The translations under genes and the position numbers were made by a program. The notes under the pieces were generated by a model, which was not told where the DNA came from, made no database searches, and worked only from the letters and a program-made list of their open reading frames with translations. A stretch of 64,000 nucleotides of DNA from Holacanthus passer (Eukaryota; Chordata; Actinopteri; Pomacanthidae), in assembly GCA_025331565.1 (NCBI GenBank), contig JAFREQ010000035.1, positions 4,464,001 through 4,528,000 of the forward strand. Reading direction: 5' to 3'. This document shows positions 9,957 through 24,746 of this stretch, in pieces (position 1 is the stretch's first letter; each line of letters begins with the position of its first letter).

Positions 9957-12900
9957 ATGTCTAAAGGTACAGTGGTTCTGGCTTACAGCGGTGGACTGGA
10001 CACATCCTGTATTCTGGTTTGGCTGAAGGAACAAGGCTACGATGTAATCACATACTTGGTAAGGTTTAGAAACCAGACTGTGTGCAACAGCTGTATTAGT
10101 TTGTCTTTCCAACCAGCTGCTTTTGCATGTCATGCATCTATGGAGTTCTACAATTCTTTTTTGTTTTCAGACGCCTGATGGAATTTGTCCTGCAGACATG
10201 TAGAAGTTTTCCATTGGCTATCCCAAAAAACCTGTCAGAGCTACAGTACCATTAACCCCCGAACTCTGGATTTGGTTCCATAATGTCAGTGCAAATCTGG
10301 CTGGATTTACATTTTTGCCCTTTGGCAGTTTAGAAGTGCACAGCAGGCAGTTTCCCTTGTTGTGTAACTATTCATTCAGTCGTTTTGTGAATTGGTGTGG
10401 GGGATGGTGAATGGCCTATAGTTCACTGCTGTTGCACACCAGGTACAGCCCTCCAAACTTCTCTCCAAACTGGATGGCTGCAGAAGAAGAATAGCCTGGC
10501 ACTGATCCGATGCGTAATCGATTGTTTTTGATCAAATTACAAAACTGCGTATTCATGTCAACTTGTCAAAGAAAATTGTGTCAACAGACTGTCAGGAAGA
10601 ACTGGATAATTATACAGAAATGTCTACTTGTGGCTTGCACTGGAATGTGTTCCATGATGATGTGTTTTATTAGGAGTGTTAATATCTGTACATTAAATCT
10701 GCTATGTAATTCAAAAGTAATGGAAATGAGTTGACAGTATGCCGCTGTAATGTCATAATAACAGGTTTTATGAGATCTCTTGAATTGTAGCATTCAATAT
10801 GACCCCACCTTAATCTACAGTGAATTTGTAATAAAAGCATACTGAGGTGTTTTTACGGCAGATTTGCTTTGTTTACTAGACCAGTATCATATCTTTGTAG
10901 GAAAGTATTCCCTTGTCTAGTGTTCAGCTCACAAGATCAGGCAGCTTCTGTAGGCCCTTAAGTGGTGGTATTCATGCTTTGTCTCCACTGTGAGGAGGTT
11001 GGAACATGTCCTCAACATACGTGATCTGGATTGTCAGAATTACCACTTGCACAGTCATGAGTCTGCATGCTTATATATGGAGTGCTGACATGTTATTCCA
11101 CACTGTCACTGTGATGTGCAATTAAACATATGTTTTTCTAGGCCAACATTGGGCAAGATGAAGATTTCGAAGCTGCACGGAAAAAGGCAGAAAGCCTCGG
11201 TGCAAAGAAGGTAAGAGAATGAAATATGTTGTTTGGAGGACATCTTCAGTAATTTTGCATATTCCTACCTTACATTTTTCCAAAAATGCCAAAAGATTTC
11301 TGATTGATTTCCTAACTGTCAGGGAGCAGATGGTTTCACATAATGCTGGTATATATTTTTTTTTTTTTTGTATAATACTATATAGAGCATTTATGTACTA
11401 AGGGGAAACGCTGACATTCAAGAAGCTGAATATCATTATATATGTCTTATATAAAATAAATTATGCCAAATTTACTTGATCCTGTTTATCTCTATTTATT
11501 ATTTATCTCTGGGTTTGATTTCCCAGAAACAAAGCTCATGAATGTAGTAGTTTTTGTCAGCTGATGGTCAAATCTCAGATGTCAGAGCTCCCCCAAACCA
11601 TCTGACACACCAATAAAAGAGCATTTAAATTTTACATTATGAGACAAAGGTCTTTTGTGGTAACTAATCACCAGTTATTTCCTTTACTAGAAGGGAACAA
11701 CATTGTAAATAATTCAATATTTCTCACATAAAAATGGCCCATAGATGAATAGAATCAAAGAGTTAACACAAAGCCCTGTTCTGTGTCCTGACCTCTGTTC
11801 CTGTCTAGGTTTTTATTGAAGACCTGCGTGCAGAGTTTGTGAAGGAATTCATCTGGCCCACAGTTCAGGCCAATGCTGTCTATGAGGACAGATACTTGCT
11901 GGGCACTGCTGTAGCACGGCCCTGCATTGCCCGCCGGCAGGTCGAGATCGCACGCAGCGAGGGTGCACATTTTGTCTCCCATGGTGCAACAGGAAAGGTA
12001 AACCAGAAACAGGACAAGAGACAACACTAAGGAATGAAAAGAAAGAATGTGCAAAAATGTGCTAATATGACTGAGGCACCCAAATTAAATACATGTAAAT
12101 GTAAAGCTATTAACATTTTCTTGCCTTCTACAACTGAGACAGAAAAGAGTAAGTTAGGGAAACGAGACTACATACCCACTCAGGCAGCCTAGTTATTTAT
12201 GTATTCATTTTTTTCTCACTTTTTGTATGACAATATGAGCTCAGGCATTACCATCTACAGTTTGGATAGCTCACATCCTTATACAATCAGGCACTGAAAA
12301 TAATGCCTGTCTGATGGCATCACTGTCACATACTTTCACCTTTTTAGCTTTGAGAGCTTTACACATTCTCAACAATGTTAAATTGTACCTTTCCTTTCAA
12401 GTTAAAACTAGTTAACAAGGTCACTGTACAGAGTCCTACCTAAATTATTAGATACATAGTCCATTTGATTGCAGGGTTAAACATTAACTTTTTTTAAATC
12501 AAACAGCAACCTTCCCCAACCCTTCCTAGAGCCTTTTCTGCCCCCTTTCATTCAGAAACTATATTTTTCTTCTTCTCTTTAGTCATTTATTCATTGAAGG
12601 GAATTATATATTTCCTGCGAATCTGAAACAGATGTTATCATCGCTGTTGCCTGCACATTTCCTCACACTGCTCTGAACCGTCAGCTAAATGAAATGAGTC
12701 ACTGCAGTTCAAAGGAAAATGCAAATATGTTTTTGTGCTTTGGACGCCTGTCAAATGTTTTTTGTCTGATTGGTATAAGTGAACAGTGACTGAAAAATCT
12801 GACATCTTTATCCACTAAATTTGCTAAAATGACTGTGAAAGCATTACACGTAATTACCTCGTTTCAAAGATCTGTATCCCCTCATGACACATTGGCTGTG

Positions 12901-14313
12901 TTTTTGAGAAATGCTGTGGTTATCAGAAAGTTTAAAATTTTCTTGTTCATTCCTCATTGGCAGGAAAAATATGGACCACAACTTCATAAAGTTGATAGAT
13001 TCATAGAGACTGAGACAGAGCCACTTTAAGGATAATGATAACATGTACAAGGCCTGAGGTATCGAAGGATGAGCACTAATTCAAAGTTACGGCGAAAAGA
13101 TGAATTTTTAGCTTCGATTTAAAAGCCTCAAAAGAATCAGACTGTCTGATAGTAACGGGGAGGTTTTTCCAGAGAAAATGGACATGATGGGAAAAGACCC
13201 TGCAACCTGCTGACCTTTTTTTTAAGTCCTGGGACAGGCCGGGGCCCTGTATTCTGAAACTGGAGAGCATGGGATGGGATATATGGTATAATGAGATCGG
13301 ACCGATATGAAGGAGCGAGACCATGTACAATTTTAAGTCATTAGTATAGAAAAGGGCCAAGAACAGAGGCCTGAGGTACTTCATATTTCACATCTGAAAA
13401 TATTTATGTGATATTATTATACAGTGTTCAATTGGATGGGTTAAATTTTAACCATCCCAGAGCCATGCCGGAAACATCAAATCAATCAGGGCACACTGCC
13501 ATTTAATAGTAGAAGCAGAGGTTGAATGAGTGTTCTGTGAGTGCAGTTTCAGTGGAATGACGGGACATGAAAGCCGATTGAAAAGTTTCAAAAAGATAAC
13601 TGTTAATGTGTATGGAAAGGTTGCTACTTTTGAAAAGAATGGGAGGTGAGAGACTGGTGGATTACTCAGTTCATCCTGGATCAAGATGGGATTTTCTGAA
13701 GTAGAGGTTTAACAGCAGCCTTAAAGCTAGTAGGGACAGTGCCAGTTGTAAGTAATACATTAACAATATTCAGCCCTGTATGTCTCAGAGATGGCCAGAG
13801 ATCGTTAAAAACGGGGTTGTTGACAGGAGGTAGTTCATGTCAAGCTAAAACCAGTTCATACAGTATCTCAAGAGTAATGGTGCTTTTAATATGTATGAGA
13901 ACTGAGACTAGCTGGGACTTGCAGAGTTAGCTAGTTAGTTAGTAAGAACTAATTTTGTAACGGGCAGGTACCGCTATCCCATGGGAAAGAATCAAGTCCA
14001 GGGTGTTACCACTGCAGTAAAAATATATTTATGTACAAACTGAATGAACTTAAAAGTAGTAACAGAAAATGCTGTTTAAGCTGCAGCTGTGCTTGTTGGA
14101 GAAACAAACCTGCCTGTGTGCTATCAAAATTTCTCATAGATTAGGTAGGATTATATTTAAGATAAGAAAAACTTTTTTTCGTCCCTCAGTGAGAAAATTT
14201 GCATTGCACAACAGCAAAGAGGATGGAGCAAGCTAAATAGTAAAAAATGAACAATATAAACAAGCTTTAAAAAAGTATTTACAAATAGTATATAGTGTGT
14301 GTGTATATATATT

Positions 14314-14353
<40 letters not shown>

Positions 14354-17300
14354 ATGGACAAGACATTGAATTGAGATGAGAAATTATAATTGAATTAAAA
14401 GTAGTAGAATCCATTGTGATTGAATTCATAGGAAATCATGGGTATATTTTTATATTTCTTTGATATGGTTTTTCATGAAATATTTTACAATACCTTACTT
14501 TTTTCTTATGTAATTCCACTTCAAATTTATTGAGGCTCATCGGTTAAAATGCAGTTTCCATGTTCCGCCTATAGGTGGAGACAGATACCACATCATAAAG
14601 TGACAATCTAGACCTCATCTTGAAACATCTCCAGCTGTGTCTGAACATTTTTCAGCTGTTTTTTTTTTGTTTTTGTGATAATTAGTGGTACTGCAGCTTG
14701 GCCTCTTCTTTATTTTTGTGTTTATTTCAAAAATGATAATAAAGAAAGTGAAAAAGCACTGTACAGGAAAATATAGGAATGAAAACACAAGCAGACTGTG
14801 ATCCTGGCATACGTCACCACCACACATGTCAGATGTGGGAAACATCTCGGCTCAACCAACAAGAATTGTTAGGAAATGAATGGATTAGTCGATTGACTGA
14901 AAAATAATCTGCAACTTTTAGAATTATTGATTTGAGATTTTTTTTACTGGTTGTGGTTTCTCAGATGTGGATTTATCTGGTTTTCCCAATCTTCTATGAT
15001 AGTAAATTGAAGATCTTTGGGTTTTAGTCTGTTGATTGCACAAAACTAGCTATTTGAATACATTAACTTGGGCTTTGTGAAATAGCAAGGGGCATTTTTC
15101 TCTGTTTTCTAAACACTTTATAGACCAAAACATTATTAAATTAATCAAGGAAATAATCCAAGGATTAATCAGTAATGAAAATAATTGCCGGTTGGAGCAC
15201 CACTGTGAAATGTATTTCAATTCCTGTTGCTGAGTTTAAACAGTTAACCTAAATACAAGTGAACTTTGACACACCTCACATGTGGTATATAGAGCTGAAC
15301 CAAAGCTGAACCATTGTTTTTGTGTTTTTCAGGGCAATGACCAGATACGGTTTGAGCTCACGTGCTATGCCCTCTACCCTAAAGTTAAGGTAAGTTTGCT
15401 GTTTCACTGTATGGAGCTTATGGCTTGTATGGTTTGACACAGCATCTGTTCATCATGCTGGGCCGACACTCTAACTCTCTCTGTTTGTGCTGTTCAGATC
15501 ATTGCCCCATGGAGGATCCCCGAGTTCTACAACCGCTTCCGGGGGAGAACAGACCTGATGGAGTATGCTCAGGTAACTCCAACAGCATGTAAGAATCAAA
15601 GTTACAAATTTCATAGTCCAGTTTGTGCGCCAACCAAAGGTTACTTTCATTATTAATATTAGTCATTTGGAGTTACTGATTCACCATTTGGTCTATAAAA
15701 TATCCCATCAGAGGTAACCAGGGTCCAAAGTAATGTCTTAAATTTACTTGTTTGTTTGACAAACAGTCCAAAAGTAGTGCATTTACTTAACAGTGATGTT
15801 AGACTTTTTCACAATGTGTCGAAAATATAAAATTTGAAATTTGGCATGAAAAAATGTGTTTATTTCTGAAGCATTTAGGATGATTTCTCTGTAGCATCAT
15901 AACAAATAAGAAAGGCAGTGATTGCATTATAGTGGAAATTTTTTTTTCTACTCACCTTTTTCTCTCCTGTACTTATTTTGTATCCATCTACATCTTTAAT
16001 TTTATGGTAGAGCTCTCCCTGCGTTTAATCCTTTTTGTATGTGTATCTGGTCTGTCTCCGGTGCTGTCATTTCTGCTCTCCACCTATAATTTAATTTCAC
16101 ATATAATTACATTTAGAGTTCACTTAACTATTCTTATATTGACATTATTTAGATCACAGATGCTTTGACCAGTTTTTCCCACTAGAGGGTGGTCATGATG
16201 TTTTAGTCAACACCACTCTCTCGCTGGCATGTGGAGCACTTGTGAAATCACACAATCTTAAAACACTGAATTGTTGACTTTTTCTTTGAACATACTGAAA
16301 ATGTCTTTCTTTCTTGATTGTTTTTGTTCTTTTCACTGCAGACTTTAAAGAGTAAAGCAGTGTGGGAAAACAGAAGTATTTTGGTTACACAGCATGCCAA
16401 AAACCAGCCACTGGAAATAGTTTGCTTGGTTCTTTGTATTCAGAACTTTCTGGACAGACAAGCATAGCTCTGATTTAAAGTCTGTACTCTAACCTTCAGG
16501 TGCAGTTAGCATACAGGCAAACTGTATGTAACATAACAGCTTTCTCTGTCAAACTGTAGAAACATGGCATCCCTGTGCCTGTCACTCCTCGAGCACCCTG
16601 GAGCATGGACGCCAACCTCATGCATATCAGGTAGGTAGGACTCGTGTGATACACCTTCTTTAATTCCTTTTTTAGTCTTATTTTTCAGTCAGAATTAAAA
16701 CACTAATTTTCTGAATGTTACTTTATAGCTATGAGTCTGGCATCCTGGAGAATCCTAAGGTAAGACCAGTTCCCAGTGACATATCTATAAGTTCTTGGGG
16801 AAAAAAATCCTACTGTAAATTATTTATTTGTCCTCCTTTTGGCCCCTTTACCCTCTGGAGTGTGATGTGTTTACAGCAAAAATGAAATTTCTTTACACAT
16901 ACACTGAACACTGTTATGACTTAGCACTGGTTAAACATCATAAAGGTCAATTATCTTAAATTGACCTTTAACTACTTCAGCACAAATGTAGGTTAAACTG
17001 ACAATATTGACTTAGTCATTTATTTATAATTTTAACCACTGACACCATTGTTCAGGAATCTGTAATAACTGAACTGGAGACATTAGTACTATTTGTGCAG
17101 TTGAAAATAAAACACCTTAAGAGTTTTAGATAAAATGATGTCTTCTTGATGAATGATTCTATATAAACATGTGGACAGTTGATGTCATCTTCAGATCAGT
17201 ACCTTAAAATGTTTTGTACTTCTGATTCATCATGTTGTCATCTAGTGCTAAAACCAACAAAACGATTAGAGACAAATTACACAGTACATTAGTCTGTCCA

Positions 17301-20300
17301 CACCGAGGTAGATTTTAATATTTGTACAGTAAATAATTTCCTTTGTCCACCTCTCATGCGCAAACAATGTTCACTGTAATTTCCACAAGAGCAGAAAGAC
17401 ACAATGTTTCATGTTTTTTGTACAGTTAAAGTGCACCCTCCACTTGGAGTGACTGTAAAGATAACATAGCAGTGAGGCTTCTCTCCCTTCTGCTGACCCA
17501 TGCCAGCCCCACCACAGACAAACACGACTCACTCTCCCACAGTGCCATGTCTGAGACAGAGTTTGATCTCTGCTGGGGTCAGAGGTCAAAGCAGTACATA
17601 CAGGTTGCCCCCCATGACCCCTAAAGCTCCCATCCCTTAGTCGCTGTGTCTGTGTCTCTGTATCTCCTCACCCCGGGTCCTCGCCAGGCCCTGGGAAGAG
17701 CCTGGGACACACAGACACTGACTTGTCGTCAGCAACGCTTCGACTAATTCCCGATTTCATGGGAGCCGGGGAGGGGGAAGGGTTAGGGCGTTGCGCCCAG
17801 CTGGGGCCTCCTGAGTTCCAGCCCCAACTCCTCGGGACCTCATTGTTCCACTAGTTGCGCCGCCGCGGGCTGCAACGTGGGAGGGGAGCCATTTCATCGT
17901 GACACCGTGACACCAAAATGTCACCAGTAACAGTAAAGTACAAAGACTGCGCGCCAGACAGATGAGTCCCCAATGGACGGGGTGTCACAGGGAGGCGAGG
18001 GGTCCCGCGCTGCTGAAGTGGAGATGCAGGGGCAGGGCCACTGTAACTCACAGACCTCTATCTCTCTCACTCTTTCTCTGTCCCTTTCCCACCCCTCCGC
18101 TGCCTCTTTAGTGGTCGGCCTGTGGAGAAATGTTTTGAAAAGAATGAGACGAACCGACTCAATAGCATAGCGATGCATGATGACAGTATTGTGTAACTGA
18201 TTTCATTCAGGGGTTTTGTGTTGGGCCATTTACTCCAATATTGAATCGATTAATGGCATTAAATACAATGAAATATTTATGGTGCAGGGGTCCAGAGTGG
18301 TAAAAGGATTTGAATACATTACCCAGGGCACGAAATGATATTTTGAACTATGAACGAGCTGTAATAATTGAGTAATTTTCAGTTGCCACAACCCCTGGCC
18401 TGCCTGGCAATTTGACCTTTTCCAAGTATGTTTGTTATTTATGGTCAGGGTAAACATCACAACAACATCATCAAAATATTTAAGTGCAATTCTGAGGTTG
18501 AATTTGATTTTGAATGCTATTTAAAGCAGGAAATTAACTCAAAAACAAATTGAACTTAGACAACAAAATAACAACAACTAAGTGAATTTCTCACCCAAAA
18601 GCTCAAACCAACATGACAGATTCTGATCGACCTCAAAGGTCATCTGAAAGAGGTCATCTTGTTCTAAGTATGTCCTCTCTGTATCAGCCTCTCTCTCTCC
18701 TCCAGTTACAGCCCTAAAGGCTCAGGGCAGACCTCAACTATTCGAACCCCCCAATGCCCCCCACCTGTGGTACAAAGGCCCCTCTCTGCTCAACACAGTC
18801 AGATTAGGAAATGTCCAAATGGTCGCTCATATGTTCTCCTGTAGATAAGAGTCACCGGAGTTCAGGTTACTCTATGATTAACACTGTATCCTTCCTGATA
18901 ACCCTAAACCATCTTGCCTGTAGCACAATGACTTTTTTTATTTACTCACCTCCATCTGGCAGCGTTAACCTATGTGAAGACATGCGCCCAGGGCAACCTC
19001 AGCTGTCTGTTATCACGTTTATTCAGTCATATTAGACTTCTGAATGCTGCTTTGTGGCAATATTGGATTTACAGGATTTTGATTTGTCATTTGTTTGGTA
19101 TTTAATTCACAGGATTAGCCATAAAAAAACTGTTCTGTTATTTTACCTGTAAATTTTGCTCAACTGAGCTGATGTGATGAAAAAAATGTATATACTGTCA
19201 TAGAAGATTTTAACTATATCATCCACCCCTAGTTGGGATTAAGATTTTTATTACTCTTAATCTCTTATGCTGTGGTATTTATCAGATTTGATTAGCAGCA
19301 ATGTGCCAATTGTTAGATGGCTCAGTACCCCGCAGTTTCCTCTCTATCTCCTCCCTCTGTCCCTCCACACATGAGCAGTCAGGGCCCAGCCTGAGGCAGC
19401 CCAACACTTGTCCTGAGTCATTAAAACATCACCTCAGTCTTAATTATAGCCTCTGTCAGTGAGTTTCCCTGGGCCCACTCTGCTCTTTGATCAGGGAGCT
19501 GATGGGCCACTGCTCGTGTTGACCAGGAATAAAGGAGCGTAACGCCAAGCCCCTGCCCACCTAGAGGAAATGAAAACTTGTTTTCTGCTGGTCGCATGGC
19601 TGGCTGGAAAGATGGATGGACAGGAGACTGCCTGTAGGGAAAGGAAGTAGGCTTGTAGGTGTATGTATGCATGTGAATGTGTGCTTTGAAGCAAAGAGGT
19701 CAGCGTTTGTCATGTGCCTTCGCTGCCCTCAGGTCTGATTGGTCTGACCTGTAATACTTAGCGACTGCTCCCCGTGTCCACCTCGGCATCACTGTCGCTT
19801 TGCTTTCACATAGAAGTGCCTGTTGTCCTCATTAAATTCAACTGAGGCCCAAACATTAACTAAAACATCCTGGGTGTTAATATAAATATCTCTCCAGCAC
19901 ATCATGTGTATATTGTTTTATTTTTGTCTCAATTTGCCATGTTTGCATTTTAAAGAGGAGGACAGAGTTGAAACGTGGTGATTTAAGCGTCATTTCCAAC
20001 CCATTGCGCCAACGATGTTTTTACCATCCTCTTCTCTTCTATCTCCCTCTCAACTCTCCCTTCCCTTCCTCCCCCTCTCCCTCCTGCCACCTCTGCCTCT
20101 TTTGGCTCTGTTGGCTTCGATTGAAAACCAATGAGGCAACTAATATGTGGAAAGATAGAAATTTACTTGCTTTAAGTTCATGCGTCAGCCTTCTTCTTTG
20201 CTGTATGGGCCACGTTTAGCACAACAATATGGCAGAAGCAAAGACTGCCAAAGGAGCTGCTCTGTGCTACATGATGGTGCGCTTCATGCCCCATTTCCCA

Positions 20301-23300
20301 CCAATACCCCCTGCCCCCCGCCTTCACGGTCTCTACCTTTTCCTCTCTTTCAGGGCCATGGCTTTGGGACAGGTCCACCTGCAGGGGGTTTGAATTGAAA
20401 TGCATTGATCTCTCGCTCACTGGAAACAAGCCTATTCCCCTTATTTTTCCTTCCTTCTTTGTATCCAATAACCTATTAAGTTTGAGCTCTCATTGTTGGA
20501 ACATGCATGAGTTTTCAAGCATTACTCAGCCAGAGGCATGAATTTGTATACACTTTAAAATGTGGTGTTTTTTTAATCGATCAGGGGGAAATTGTTTTAC
20601 ATGAGGTCTTTCTCAAAGCCATTTTTAAGGCAATATAGCCACTCGCACAGGCAACAAAATGATCATTTTAAACTCAGGAATGTACTTTGAAGTCATCCCA
20701 AACCAGAAATCAAACAATTTATTTCTCTAGAGCTGCAATTAAAAAGCTGTACTTCATCTGTTTTGGCAGAGAGACTAAATCTGGAGCTTCTCGTTTAGTT
20801 AATGCATAACATGTCAAAAATTATAAAGGTTATTATATGAACATTGTTTTAAGTTTGCCATAAATTAGCAACCCGCCACCTTATGTGCTATGCTGTGTTT
20901 TATTTGAAGGTTGAATAAGACAACCATTTGTTTACAACCAGAATATAACACCACAGGAACCGTAGACATTCTCATTCTATGGTATTTAAAATTCAGTCTG
21001 TCTTTCCCCCCTCAAACAGTATGCATCAAAAGGCTTTTTAGAGTAGTCATTTCGCCCCTCTCCTGTTTGCTCTCATTTGGCATCTTTCAGGGCACTGAGG
21101 CAGAAAATAAAAGAGAGGAAGACGGGCGCCTTCCCAGTCAATTTTGGTGTTTAGTTAAAAGGAAGGAAAGTGATTGCGCTGCTCGTTTTCTCCTCACTGA
21201 CAGCCGACGAGCAGATGCCGATTAGTTATTGTATGATGATTTAGTGTCTGGTAAAGCTTTCCATTTAAATGCACCCAGTAGTTATTTTGCATAGTCCCCC
21301 TGCAATTTGCCTCAGCTCAGGACACATTGGCCATCGTCTTGTCCTAATGCTGTGTAATTGTTGGAGGGCCACATCGCTGGGCAGACACGTCAGACTGCCA
21401 CGCTCTTTTAGGTCCCAACCATGACTTACTGAAATCGCTCCGGCTCCCACCAACTGGAAAAACGACAAACGTCTGTCACCCAGGACAACTTTAGTGGATT
21501 CAGGGTGTGGACTTTGTTGTGCGATGCCCATTTCAGTGAAATTCTTCATTTGAAAATAAAATAGAAGGCAACCGTCACTCAGAAAATCAGAACTGGAAAA
21601 CTGGAAGATTAGAGGAGGTGAAGACAGGTAGGGAAGAATCTCAGACACATGATAGAATCGGCAGATCTGAGATTTTTACAGAAAGGCAGAATATTATTGA
21701 GGATGTAGTGTTGCTCAAATAGGTTCTGTCATAGTATCAGGTGTGTTTTGTCTTGTCAAGTGTTCACTGTTCTTGGGGATGTGAGTCATTTCTTTCTTTT
21801 GCCCTTTCCCACTCTCCTCCTTGCTGCATCCCACTTTTCCCCACCTTCCCCTGCAGTGAAGGGCCACGCAGGGAAAATGAAACAAAATAGAGGAGAAAAA
21901 TGGAACATTGATTTTTTTTTTTTTTTTTTTGTCTTCACTCAACTCCTGATGGTATTTTCAGGTTTCTTCTTTTCCATGCATCATCCTCTCTTTTCTTCTC
22001 CCCGCCATGCCTCGAGTTGTTGTCCGTTATCGCCTCACACAATAGTCTCTCCATCCGCCGTGCCGCTCTTTGATGAGGTCTCAGAAGGTCCTGGGTATTC
22101 ATCAAGGGGAATAAAGCGTGTGAAACCGAGAGAGTGAGTGTGTGTGTTTTTGTTTTTTTCAGACCCATGCTCCAACTGACCTGTACCTGATGACCAAGAA
22201 CCTAGAAGATTCTCCCAGCAACCCTGATGTACTGGAGATAGAGTTTAGAAACGGTTTGTGCTTGCAACATGTGTCACCTGTTGATTCTCTTATTAGTCTG
22301 GTTTTATTTTATCTCATTTTTTTCAACCTAAACTAAAAACTTACAATATCGCAAAAATGTCAAATATATGTCACAAAATCTCAGAACTGACATCATTCAT
22401 TTGAGCTTATTCTTCAAAAGAATAATAACTATTTGTTTTATTTAATGAAAATTCCATCAGATTTTTCATTTTTCATTTGCCTTACATGTGTGCATGATAA
22501 TCAACAAAATTTAAAATCATTAATACTCTTCTTTTTCATTTGGACTGAAAAAATGTAATTCAATTGGCAACATCTGGTTTATAATTGATCTTACCTGTAT
22601 TTGACTATTTTTTTTTTTTTTAAAGCAGCCTGGTCTTTGCCTTTGATCCTGAATTATGTCAGATTTTAGGGCAAACAAAATTTGAAAAAATAGCAGGACT
22701 TGTCCAGGCTTGATTTCTGAAGTCACGCCTCAAAACCAGTTTGATGCATTAGATTTTATTGTATTTTCACACACACTGGAAAAAAAAGTTTCTGTGATTT
22801 AATGATATCAGTTCTAAACTTAATGCGTCAGTAAGGGATAGTGTCCACCCTCACTTGGTGTCCACTCCCTTCCATGTCTCTTCATGTTACTTAACATTGA
22901 TTGTTATCGCCGCAGGGCTACAGCTCTCACGCTGACCCGGTTGCACTTTATCACCATTCCTGACCACCCAGACTTATCCTTAAGCCCTCACAGCATTACT
23001 CGGTCCAAAGCTGCCATGTTTGGCCCGAGGGCACACACGGGCCGGAAGCATTAAGTCCAGCTAATACACCAAGCCCTGAGGGGCCAGAGGAACACTCATT
23101 AGATATATTGCCACGAGGGCAGGGCTGAATAGTGGAAAGTGTCACATGTTTGCGCAAAGAGAAAATGGCAAGAAACATCCAAGCCTGGGGCAAATGGCAC
23201 AGATGTCCCTTCATCCCTGGTCACTAGTGGAGGCTGCAGAGCACTAACATCAATCGACTGAGAGACACTAGCTCCTCTGATCACATGGGCTTGATGGGTA

Positions 23301-24697
23301 GTTTTATGATCTATAATAGTAATTGAAGGGAAGTTCAGAAGGTTGGCAGGATTTGGTGGGAAACCTTGGGATCACTAAAGCAGCCAAAGGTGCAAATTAC
23401 AATGCCCAGTCAGAAGTAAATATGTATCTGGGCAGAAATGGTGTTCAGATCTTACTTTACCAGTTTCCCAAAGAAAATGTTTAACTTTAAAACAAGTAGG
23501 TCGGTCTCAGTTCAGCTGGAGATGAGCTATGTTTTTGTAAAACAGTGATGCAGTAGTAAAGCCTCATCTGGTTTCGCGGGTTCTTTGCAGGCCTGCGCTC
23601 TGTTTTCACACATATTCCCTGTGCCTTTATTGAGCACCCTATGACAAAAGCTGTTTTAGTTGTCCACACAAAGGCCCGAGCCTACTCCTCCCTCTGAGCA
23701 CAAGATCAGCACAAGAATGTTTCATTTCATTCCCCCTCCCACCTTTTCATCCCTGCCTTTCTCACCAAAGTTTTCTCACTGATTAAAAAAGAATATTTAA
23801 CGACAGGAACCTTTTCCCCCGTCAAACACTCCATTCCCCAGTCCTCTCCCCTTTTTAAGAAAAAAAATTTCATCCCTCCCTCCTTTCATGCCAAAGAAGT
23901 GGAGAGGAAAAAGAGACAGAGAGGAAAAATGTAAAGCAGTAATTTTTCCTACAACTGTGTCTGCGCTCCCATTGTCTGCACTGTTAGGCTGCGAAAAACT
24001 GAAGAAAGGGATCACGGGGAGAAAAAGACCCCTCAGTGAATGATAGAACCCGCATGATGGAGAGAGCGAGGTAAAAAGAGAGCACAGGGAGGAAAGGGCC
24101 AGCCCCTATACTCCCACGTTCAGACACTTAATTTATTTGAACTTTTAATCTAATTATTAGGTATCTGGGAGGGGGCGCAGTTTTAGTAATGCATCATCCA
24201 TACTGCCCTCTCCTGCACCGGGAGGTACTTTTTCTTCTTCCATGGGAGCCACCACAATTCCCGCGATATGAGAATGGGCCGTCAACAAAGCCCTTGTCTA
24301 AAAAAATTTGTCAAGTCCTTCACGTGTCATTCCTGTGAGGGCTTTGTAAACGCTGGCTGAAAGGCGACCAGAAGTGCTGCTCTTTTCTTCAAAGCTGTTT
24401 GACTGACAACTGCAGGCATGCTAAAGTATTAATAGGACTGAACACTGGATGGATTGATGGAGAGTGAATATAATATCAGCAGATTTTTTTTTCTCATTTC
24501 CTCTCCTTGTGAAGTCCTCAAATGCTTATATTCTCTTCTCAACACACACCCGTGTCATGTTTGTTTCCTCGCCTCCACCTTTGGCCCGTGTTGCTCATTG
24601 AAGGCCATGAATAAGCAGGTCCATGACAGTGATTGATGTGTGCTTGATTTAAGTGGCTTTGGAGAGGAAGTGTGTGTAATGAACGTGGGTGTCTTTG

Positions 24698-24746
<49 letters not shown>

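Noticed and set aside
21748..22137. 129-codon open frame in ass1 intron 7
   Set aside because: Contains a poly-Phe run from a T tract, lies inside the intron next to exon 8, and has an equally long frame on the other strand.
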